A model generated the notes under the pieces. It ran no database searches. It saw nothing but the letters and a program-made list of their open reading frames with translations, and was not told where the DNA came from. 64,000 bases of DNA from Isochrysis galbana (lineage: Eukaryota > Haptophyta > Isochrysidales > Isochrysidaceae). A program made the position numbers and the translations under genes. This document shows, piece by piece, positions 56,064 to 64,000 of the stretch. The stretch spans positions 3,583,144 through 3,647,143 of the forward strand of contig CM030933.1 of the NCBI GenBank assembly GCA_018136815.1, given 5' to 3'. Within the stretch, counting starts at the first letter, position 1. Each line of letters begins with the position of its first letter.

Positions 56064-57086
56064 CGACTCGTCGTATTCCATGGACATCAACGACGCGGCA
56101 TGGAGAGATGCACTGGGAGGCGTGTGGGCCGCCTAACCTTGTTGGCAATATAGGAGGAACGTGCTCCTCGAGGTCACTGGGCGGCCGAAAATCATCCATC
56201 ACCTCTGCATATTATGTGTGCGAGACGCAACACTGTAAGATGGTAAACTTCCCACCGGGGCTTCTTAGGGGAAATTCTGCTCCAAAAGATGGCGATGTAG
56301 AATATGTAGGGCGGTCAAACAGGGGCTTTTTAAGTATTATCAGAGTGGGGGCTGCGTTTTTTCACCGTGGCGCGATGCCCAACAACAAACCTCCAGGGGG
56401 GCCACCTGCCACCACGAACCACGAAAGTAGTCGCTAAGAAATGGTGCGATTCGCCCCCCCTCTCCCCCCTTCAGTCACGCGCGCTCACACTTTACCCGTG
56501 TTGCGGGTAGGAGAAGCATCTCCATGCCATGCGACACGCACTATTTATAGGGCGTGTCTTTCCCTTCCGCCCCCCCCCCCCCCGCTCTGCTCTCTCCCTC
56601 TTCCTTTCGATCCGCACGCACCGTTCCAGCCGGGATCCGGGATCCCTTCCTTCCCTTCGTCCCATGCGCCATGCGACCCCAGCGGTTCCCTTGTTCCCTT
56701 GGCCAGCGAGGTCCGGAGTCTCCCGCGCTGGTCGCTCTCTCCGACCTTCCAGCGCCCGAATCCCTTCCCCGTTCCATTAGTGTTTTTTTTCCTGCTTGTT
56801 CCTAGAGTTCCCGCGCCCCGCACGAGCCACATTTCAGATGATTATTTAGTTTGTTATGGCGTGACCTACAAGCACATTGTTGTAACTTTGTAAAAGCTCA
56901 GCGTACATTCGAGTACAATAATCTACGGTGTACTAGCGTGTTGACGGCGTTGGCTGTCGGCTCCTCCGTCGGCTCTGACCACCTTCGCCGTGGGGTGGGG
57001 GAAGGAGGGTGGGGGAAGGAAAGGGAGGAGAGCGGCGGGCGACAGGCAAGCGCGCATCCGACCGTTCGGTCTGTGCTCTCCGACTG
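56064..57086. other. Intergenic; partial repeat at 56308-56440
   Basis: AGGGCGGTCAAACAGGGGC at 56308 is the end word of repeat F, followed by TTTTAAGTATTATCAGAG and a tail that I cannot match elsewhere. The remainder has C-rich runs (56573-56583) and G/A-rich sequence just before the next ATG. No gene is recognised. Confidence 0.5.
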
Positions 57087-57971
57087 ATGGCGCTTTCGAG
57101 CCGTCCCGCTCGCGCCGAAGGCTGCGGGGCCAGCGCTGCGGCCCACTTTTTCGCTCAGCGTGGCTTTTGTTTGGTTGAGGGCCTCCTTCGGCCGGAGCAG
57201 CTGGAGCTCCTGCGGGATGAGTGCGACGAGCTCAAAGTTGGGCTTGAACGTAGAGGCGGAGATCTGAGCGAGGAGCAGTGTGTGCTCGACGTGCCGCCGC
57301 AGGGAGTACCGCCAGAAGCTGACCCCGCCCGGACAGACAGTGCAGCATACCTTCAGTACAGAGCGTTCCGCCAGGAGAGAGCGGCAGCCGGTAAGGGCTC
57401 TTCGGATCCGATCGCAGAACTTATCCTACAAATTCTTCCTGCGGCCGCTGCGCGAGCGCTTGGCTGTAACGACTACGAGCGCCAGCAGATCCGATTGTTC
57501 AATGAGCATTATGTTGTCAAGCCTGCTAAGGTAGGCGGTCGATTTGATTGGCACACGGACATTGCGCACCAACAGGAGGCAGCAGCGGCCCTTCTCTCAT
57601 CGGATCCAGTGACAGAACCACTCCCTGAGTACATTTCTTTCTGGTGCCCTCTTGACGATGTCACCGAAGCAAATGGCTGTCTCGTGTTACTCCCCAAGGA
57701 TGCACCACAGCCACCAGATGCTTCACCCGATTTGCCGGCCTCCGATCACACGCGCCAATGGCTGGAAAAGGCGCGAGAATCAGTTCATCTCCATGTGTGC
57801 GCCGGCACCGCGGTCCTATTTTCATCTCGACTGTGGCACTGCAGTGAAGCCAATCTTTCCGCTGGTGACCGACGTGTATACTATGCACAATACTCGCAAG
57901 GGCCAATCGGAGGAGAAGCAAGTCCGCTCAGTTTAGCAGTGAGGACGCGAGCTCATGGCCATCCACCATGA
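57087..57971 (+). CDS. Phytanoyl-CoA dioxygenase-like 2OG-Fe(II) oxygenase
   Basis: A single exon of 294 residues from the ATG at 57087 (the frame extends upstream through G-rich leader). It starts with FFAQRGFCLVEGLLRPEQLELLRDE, the usual PhyH opening. The iron site is WHTD (His156, Asp158) and LWHCSEANLSAGDRRVYY (His251, with Arg262/263 for 2-oxoglutarate); FWCPLDDVTEANGCLVLLP is the family's core strand. The catalytic residues are complete. The family hydroxylates lipids and many small molecules; the substrate is not predictable. No clear targeting signal is seen at the N-terminus or as a peroxisomal C-terminus (ends GHPP). Confidence 0.85.
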   Translation: MALSSRPARAEGCGASAAAHFFAQRGFCLVEGLLRPEQLELLRDECDELKVGLERRGGDLSEEQCVLDVPPQGVPPEADPARTDSAAYLQYRAFRQERAAAGKGSSDPIAELILQILPAAAARALGCNDYERQQIRLFNEHYVVKPAKVGGRFDWHTDIAHQQEAAAALLSSDPVTEPLPEYISFWCPLDDVTEANGCLVLLPKDAPQPPDASPDLPASDHTRQWLEKARESVHLHVCAGTAVLFSSRLWHCSEANLSAGDRRVYYAQYSQGPIGGEASPLSLAVRTRAHGHPP

Positions 57972-58664
57972 TCCATGAGGTGGAGCACCTGGAATCAGAT
58001 GAAAAATCATGCAACGAGTGTTGCTCTAGACATCAAGTATTGCTAGAACTTGTGTCCAAAGGTAGTGCACCAGTATTGTCGGGGTCGCGTATTCGTGTTC
58101 TCCTAGTGCCGCAACACCCCCATGTTGTCTGCCTGATGCTTTATGTATCTACACCTACGTACCGGTAGCTTTTGGATCTGACACTGGCTCGCTGCGTCCT
58201 AGCTCTAACCATTCTCGCTAATTCTTGCGCTTTCATAGGATTTCAGGTTTCTTGCGTTCGAAACATTGTGCGAAGTGGAGGGGGCGGGGGGGGGGGAGGC
58301 GAGCTACTCACGAGAATTTATATTTGCTCATGTTTCCGTGAAAGATCACAACTACTTGTAGGGATGGCGATGGCGGCCGTCGCTGTTTGATTGCCACTCT
58401 GCAAGAGGACTGCGCGGCCGCCACAGCCATTTCTGGCGATGCCCACACATCAGAAAGTTGCCCCAAGCGCCTTTGCGGGACCGCTGGTTGCGATGGATGC
58501 ACGAACGCTCCAGCTCGTGACGCTGCCCCATGGCCCATGTGTCGCATTCGCGAATCGACACTCGTTAGGCTTCTCTTCGTCGTTCGGCAATTATCGTTGC
58601 AATACTCTGCGTTCTCTCGTTCTCGGTCAATACCTTCGCTTGGACGCATAGCATCTTGGGTTGT
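57972..58664. other. Intergenic with a weak 86-codon frame
   Basis: The plus-strand frame 58391-58651 (KVAPSAFAGPLVAMDARTL...) and an overlapping minus-strand frame are about equally protein-like; neither is recognised. G-rich run near 58278-58296. Confidence 0.35.
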
Positions 58665-59502
58665 GGAGCGCCCTGACCTACGTCGGCCGACTCACTAGGA
58701 AGCAAAGCAAGGGGGGGGGGGGGAACTCTCTAAACCAAGAACAAGAAGAACGGCCCTTGCCAGCTCGCGCCGTGAGCAGTCCTCGAGAAATAAATGACTG
58801 CGATTCGAGTAGCCTGCGCCACATGTGATACTCTCCTCGCCATTGAGCCATTGAGCCACTCCCTTCTCCTTCTCGTCGCCTCCCTCCTGTCGCTGCAGCC
58901 GCCCCTCACCCGTTTGCTAACGCAAACCTAACGCAAACAGGGCCCATTTCTCGCTGCACTCCATCCGGGAGGAGTGCAAAACCCTCCCTCTCCCTCTCTC
59001 CACTCTCAGCCCCACCGCTGTCCCTTTGGCGCATCGCCATGTGGCGTGCCCTGGCTTGCTCTCAGGGTTCCTTTGGGGGCTCCCAGAGGGCCGGCAAGTG
59101 CGCAACGCTCAGTCAGGGGGCAGTGGCGGCTGGGGCTCAGCCCCTGGCCCCCCCTGCCCCTGCCTCTCCCACGCTCGCCTCGCTGGTCATGGGCCATGCC
59201 ATGGGAGCCGCCCGAAGTCCCTTGTATACCTGGCGACCAGGGGCAGGGGGGGAGTCAGCTCGAGGGCAGGCCCAACGCGGGCGTGGGAGTGCAGCTCGCG
59301 GCCCGCGCCCACGAAAAAGGGTCTGGGCGCCAGATTGATGAGTACCGTGCCCTTGGCCAGCCAGCTAGCTGCCAGAGGGCAGGGGCTGGGGTTGATTGTA
59401 CGGGCCCACCCCGGGGGGTGTCCGCGATGGAGTAAGGGGGGCGCGAGGCCCCCATTGACCCCACTTATAAAAGTAGGTTGGACCCTATCGTCTTAACGAT
59501 AG
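58665..59502 (-). mobile_element. Hairpin-ended retroposon, family A copy with double hairpin
   Basis: On the minus strand it begins with the stem-loop CTATCGT-TAAG-ACGATAG (59485-59502), then GGGTC and the family A hairpin CCTACTTTTATAAGTGG, then the full family A body. Landmarks shared with 3296-4223 include GAGTCGGCCG, AGAGAGTTCC with a C run, GTGACTG-GATT-type and GCTGCACTCC words. Homology fades near 58665. The first hairpin is the type found at the 5' end of the LINE-like elements, so two families meet here. Confidence 0.7.
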
Positions 59503-60483
59503 TTGCCTCGCGCCGCGCAATTAGCGGCTAGTTTGTAGTTTGTTACTACTAAGATTGATTGTTTTCCCTTGGCCTATCACCTATCTTTGACGCAAGAGAT
59601 GAAGGTCACGGTATTTCCCCTTGGCCTATTTTCATGCAAGAGAGGCCGGATGCCCCACGACGCATCCACCGTACATACACACGAAGCTTTCGCTACCATA
59701 GAAGCCGAAGAGCGCAGGCAAAGAGCGTCGGTCGATTCGCAGGTGCGACGAACGCTCACGTCTTTCGGACACTGTAGGGCACTGCGCCCGTGCTTTCGGT
59801 CGGCGCATGCTCAATCTTGTGGATGGCAGTACTCAGATGTTACGCGAGCGACGAGCGAGCACGTGTTGCATGGAGGTGACCACGAAAGCAAAAAAAATCA
59901 TACTCTTTACAACTCTTGCTCCGTTTCGCGGAAAGAAGCGGCCGCGCAAACGGCCTCCACACAGCCAAGCGCAGATGATAGTAGTATTGTGCAGATTGCT
60001 GAAGTGGCTATCGATAACAGGCTTTCCGCCTATGGTGGCATCCCGTAGGCGTTCACAAAAGCTGTTGAGCAAAAGCACAGCGCCTGGAGGTACTCTCAAG
60101 AGGACCACACTAAAAGCTTAGGACAGGGCGAATTGATTGAGACCTCATCTGGTGCTCGCGATGTCATCAACCTAGTCACCCGTCGCCGTAAGCATCGAGT
60201 AGAATGAGAGTATAATCCGACCCTGTAACACCTTCACGAAGAAGCACCAAGAAGAAGCTTGTGGGTCACGTTGCGCTTCCCAGTCCATGGTCCTACAGAG
60301 CAGAAAAGCTTAACACCAAGTGGCAGTGTCCTCACGCTCGTTTTGGTCTCCACAGAACACGACATGGAGACCCGCCTAATTCATCCCAGCACGACCAGCA
60401 TGGATTGCACAATGAAAAGGAAGTATCGGTCAGGTTCAAGTCGAAGGCGCGCGCGAGCCAAGCCACTCAAAAGATGTGCAGCC
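59503..60483 (+). CDS. Possible spliced gene, unrecognised
   Basis: Several short plus-strand segments look coding with plausible splice sites between them. They are: ASTVHTHEAFATIEAEERRQRASVDSQ, ending at a CAG-GTGCGA donor near 59731; MLRERRASTCC, ending at GTGACC; TASTQPSADDSSIVQIAEVAIDNRL; ETSSGARDVINLVTRR, before GTAAGC near 60188; and STKKKLVGHVALPSPW, extending to EVSVRFKSKARASQATQKM. I could not find a consistent complete model or a family. The locus is convergent with the next gene. Confidence 0.3.
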
Positions 60484-62039
60484 TCAGCATTGTTCCTCTT
60501 GCTCCTGGAAAAGTCGCAAAAAATCTACGCCCAACGTTGCATGGTACCACTCCTCCAACGCCCCTCCGGCAACGCCGTTGCCTCTACTGTCGCCACGCGC
60601 TGCAGCAGTGGCGAAGATTTGCGACATTTGTCCGTCAGTGAGACTCGCAGCTTCCTCTTCCATGGCACGAGCGTCAGCAACGCGCTTCTTCCCGTTCCAT
60701 TGAAGGCGTTTGAGCAGGGAGGAGTATGCTAGGAGTGCCGAGTGGAGCTCAATCGTCGCGCTTGGCCGCCAAGACAACTGCTCAAATTCGGGGGTGGGTG
60801 GGTGGGGTGGGGTGGGGGGATGGGGGTAGAGGATGGTATCACAAAAAGTTCTTCTCACTCTCCCCCATGGAATCCTTGGAGGAAGTGAGCCCTTTCCGTG
60901 GTGGGCGCTTAGGTATTGTGGGTGGGCAGTGGGGTTAGGAGTGGCCTATCAATTGCCAGGACTACGATGTTGGGGCGCACCAGGGCTTCGTCCGCATCGC
61001 CATGGGCGACCTTGCGCAAGTCGTCTGTTGCCGAACGGTAGAGCCCTTCCGCACTGATGGCATCGCCCCTCTCGCCCATGGCACCACCGAGTCGGGCGAT
61101 GGAGCCGAGCAGGTACGGGTGAAGCAGAGGAAGATTCGCTTCCGCCTCTCCTATGGCCGCCTCAGCGGCCTCGCAAGCTCGCTTCGCATCTGCGGCATCG
61201 ATGGCTGAGTGATGGATTCGCCAGTGGGCGGCAATCCTGCGGAGTGTCGCAGCACGATTGACGGTGCGCCTTGCTCCCTCGCTGCCACTCTCGATTTCAC
61301 TCTCTCCACCAAGCTTTCCCAACGAGACAGGGTCACGCAGAACGTTTTCCCAAGGCTCTTTCACCTCTTCAGCCAAGGGGCGAGGCTCACCCTCCGCGGC
61401 ATCTGGACCGGCGGCGGCGCGGCGCGCATCGCCCAGAAGCAGTAGGGAGGCGTCATGCAGGCCTTGAAAGCTCGGCACATGCTCGAGCTCTAGGGCAGCG
61501 GTGGGCGATGCGCCGCTCAGGGCGTCGGCCGCCTCCGCGGCATTCCTCTCCGCCTGTACCGCGAGCGCCGCCACGCTCATCGACAACTCGCGCCCGACAA
61601 GTCCACCTAGCGTCTCGTGTACCTGGAACGTAAGCTTCCACCGCTTGGCTAGCGCCTCCTCTCCTTCGCTCGCCAGCCGCTCCATGGCGAGCGAGGCAGC
61701 TCCACATGCGTTGGCGAGAGCCGCTGGCTGTGCTCGGGAGAGCGCACTGATGGCGGCACCATTGTGTGCGTGAAGCTTCAGCGCAGCGGGAGCGGCCACC
61801 GCGCTCGCCCTCTCCCACGCGGCCGCTTCGTGTGTGAGCTTCCCCTGAGCTCGGAGGGCCTGCGCTAGAGCAGCATTGGCCACGAGGCTCAGCTCTCCCA
61901 TCGGGAGGTGGTGAGCAATCTGGGAGACGCGCTCGAGGAGAGGAACGGTCTGCCGCCCGCCGCCAGGCGAGTGCCAGCCGCGTGCTGCCTCGGCAGCCTC
62001 GGGAAGCTGACGCAGCTGGGAGGCGGCCTGGCGTAGCAT
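60484..62039 (-). CDS. Helical-repeat (TPR-like) protein
   Basis: Two exons, 62039-60966 and 60777-60484, joined in phase 0 (GTAGTC...GAGCAG), give 455 residues. The sequence is almost entirely amphipathic helices rich in Ala, Leu, Glu and Arg, with TPR-like pieces such as ALAQALRAQGKLTHEAAAWERA, AALANACGAASLAMERLA and EGLYRSATDDLRK. The start MLRQAASQLRQLPEAAEAARG is basic and amphipathic, so mitochondrial import is possible. TPR proteins are usually scaffolds; the partner is unknown. Unspliced, the frame would end at 60909. The ATG follows a GA-rich leader. Confidence 0.72.
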
Positions 62040-62907
62040 CTTCTTCTCTCTGGAAGCCGAGGAGAGGAGGAGAGAGGGAGAGTCGCGGAAGGAAGAGGGG
62101 ACATCTAAAAAAAGGGGAAAAGAAAATGGGGAGGGGCAGAAGAGGAAATGCACGGAAAGATTCCCTTTCTGTGCGCCTTTTTTATTTAAAGTAGTCGCGG
62201 GCAGACGTATCCCACAGCAGCCTCCCGTGGTGGCCCCCAGCAAGCCCGCCCCCGGGGCCACTAAAGTACACACCACACCAAGGCCCCTTACACTCTCGAC
62301 CGAGTCCCACCTCAAATGACAAATGAGTCGCCGGTCTACTCTCCAAAGTGTGTGTGGGTGCTTTTCTACTAGAAGCTTCTACATTCTACAGTTTTTTACC
62401 AAAATGCGGGGGGTGGAGGGGGGCGGGGGGAGGGTGTGTGAAAAAAATGGACCTCAGGTTCAGGTTGCACCTTCTCGGAAAAAAAACCGGGCCTGAGGTT
62501 GCGGCCTCTTCCACCCCAAGAACTAGGCCCAAGGTCCAAGTCCAAGGTAGTGTACATGTACCACCTGGGCCAAACCCAAACCCGAACCCCAAAACCCAAA
62601 AACAAAAACCGAAGCAAAGGAACGAGCAAGCGAACAGGGGAAGGGAATCAGGGAGGCGCTAAAGGGGCGAACATAGGAATAGGAATAGAAGGGCGATGGC
62701 GATCGTGTGATCGTGCAAGGTGCAAGGTACTAGCAAATAAATAGAGCATAGAGCGTAGAGCACGTAGAGTAGCGTACCGTGTATCGCCAAAATAGAAATA
62801 GAAATAGGTGTGCAGACAGCTCATCTGGACCTTCAGCCTTCAGATAATAATAATAATAAAACATCTGAGCGTTAGTAGTATCACGACAATGGGATCACAA
62901 GCGGGCT
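62040..62907. other. Intergenic; CCCAAA-type simple repeats
   Basis: Includes a G/A-rich leader of the TPR-like gene (62040-62160) and CCAAACCCAAACCCGAAC with AAAACCCAAAAAC at 62572-62610, a degenerate simple repeat, then GATAATAATAATAATA near 62850. No gene is seen. Confidence 0.5.
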
Positions 62908-64000
62908 TCACGTGTATCCAGCTCCACTCTCGACCGTGATGGGCTTGGAGCAATACACACATTCTCCAAAAAGCCTATTGAAGGATGTCTGCGTGGTGGG
63001 CAGCCCCTGGAGCCATTCGGCAAGGCAAAGCCTGTGGAAGGGCTTGGAGCATCCATCGCAAGCAATGTCGGGCACCGCCGAATCGAGCTCATACTCGTAG
63101 CAAATGGCACACTCCACGGAGTAGTCATCGGCGTCCGCAGCCGTCTGCACAACCAAAAAGAGGTGGTTGGGTGAGAAGGCAAGACCAACGCCTGCTGAGT
63201 GAGAAGACTGACCCACAAAATCTCGCATGCTCACTATGAGAGTTTTGTCTGAATGGGGCAAGACGGGCATGTGCTGCGAGGCCGAGAGCTCCGTACGGCC
63301 TCATTTGGCTTGGTCTACTTACCGCGGCGTCCGCCGAGGGTAGCGCCTGACCAAGCAGCGCCTCCAGATTGAGGCGAACTCTGCGGCCATTCTGCCAAAG
63401 ATGCAAGTTGGCATTGAGATTGCGTCGCAGTGGCGCAAGCGATCGCTCGGCGCCAAGGAACTGTAGCTCGGGTAGGGATGTCGGCGCTCCGGGATGGAGG
63501 CTTAACTGAAGAGGGGGTGTGTGCCGATGCGGGGAAGGGAAGAGGAGGGGGAGCGAAGAAGTCAGCACAGCCCACAAGCAATTCAAAGCGGATGGTCACC
63601 GCTGTGTCATCATGGCGATGACAAGAGCCACTTGTAGGCCTTGGCCGCACCTGTAGTGAACAATGATTCCCCAATGCCACCCTTCGGTGCGTTTGCTCCC
63701 TCCCTGGATGCTTCGGCTCAAGTACCCAAGCGTTGCGGTCAAAGTCGTCCAGCTCGTCCCACAGATCTTGATGTGCCGCCAGCGCCGCCCGGAACTGATC
63801 CACAGCTGAGGCGAGCGTTGGGCGCTCGCCGAGCGGCCAACGTAGCTCAAACGGGAGGGGTAGCGCAACACTTGCCATTGGTGGCTGGTCCGGGTATCCA
63901 GGAGGCAGGCTGAGCGTGAGCGTATGCAAGCGCCCGCCTGCGTCAGCAACGCTAAAGGCGACCTCATCCAAAGCGGGTGACAAGCTGATGAGCGAGGACC
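62908..64000 (-). CDS. FANCL: FANCL ubiquitin ligase (3' part; 5' end beyond window)
   Basis: Exons 64000-63576 (continues past the window edge), 63460-63323 and 63144-62908 join in phase 0. The first has the UBC-RWD region: VADAGGRLHTLTLSLPPGYP, LPFELRW, LWDELDDFDRNAWVLEP, RRVALGN. The second has FLGAERSLAPLRRNLNANLHLW. The last is the RING/PHD-like finger ECAICYEYELDSAVPDIACD, PFHRLCLAEWLQGL, FGECVYCSKPI, with all zinc ligands present. FANCL is the E3 that monoubiquitinates FANCD2/FANCI in interstrand crosslink repair. The spacing and the 'GECxYCSKPI' end are diagnostic. Donors are GTGGGC and GTAAGT. Confidence 0.92.

Noticed and set aside
60909-60965. The last 19 codons before the stop at 60909 as the end of the TPR-like protein
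   Set aside because: A GTAGTC donor at 60965 joined to 60777 gives a longer helical product in phase 0; this remains a model without RNA support.

Overview
This is nuclear DNA from a eukaryote, most likely a unicellular alga with a secondary (complex) plastid; a haptophyte is my best guess. The reasons are: spliced genes with short introns (about 70-300 bp), many with relaxed GTG donors and at least one possible GC donor; no operons; a chromodomain retrotransposon relic; a TTAGGG tract; very long GA/CT, GT and poly-G tracts; and a YGGT-family plastid-type protein whose N-terminus looks like a signal peptide followed by a transit peptide. The species assignment is inference. An assembly gap of 100 N lies at 47263-47362. 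I saw no rRNA, tRNA or CRISPR.

Layout. 0-9 kb: repeats, a RING-like gene with an exact internal duplication, a predicted papain-like hydrolase (4856-5539) and a divergently compact pair of intronless minus-strand ORFs (6640-7727) that look like captured giant-virus genes. 9.4-17.5 kb: a METTL25/RRNAD1-type methyltransferase gene (5 exons) and a Ser/Thr kinase (2 exons), both minus. 18-24 kb: mobile-element territory (MITE-like elements, an integrase-chromodomain relic, a long inverted repeat). 24.7-28.2 kb: a PP4R3/SMEK phosphatase subunit gene (5 exons, minus). 29.1-32.7 kb: a non-LTR-like retroelement with a long target duplication and a nested insertion. 35.6-38.2 kb: malic enzyme (4 exons, plus). 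39.3-47.0 kb: two phosphate-transporter-family genes in tandem, one EXS-only and one complete SPX-EXS with 11 exons, the first carrying 8 coding bases. 47.4-52.4 kb: a long coiled-coil protein with five near-identical 63-residue repeats. 53-59.5 kb: more hairpin-ended retroposons, the YGGT protein and a phytanoyl-CoA dioxygenase-like enzyme. 60.5-64 kb: a helical-repeat protein and the 3' part of FANCL.

The genes look like unrelated housekeeping loci (DNA-repair ubiquitin ligase, PP4 regulation, phosphate transport, malate metabolism, plastid biogenesis) rather than one pathway; the only functional cluster is the pair of EXS transporters. The most unusual theme is the mobile DNA: several families end in a short perfect hairpin whose arms differ between copies by compensating changes, and three copies are flanked by direct repeats of 15, 16 and 22 bp that look like target-site duplications.

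Splice models were worked out by hand from protein-family similarity recalled from memory plus frame and splice-site consistency. They were not tested by alignment or RNA.
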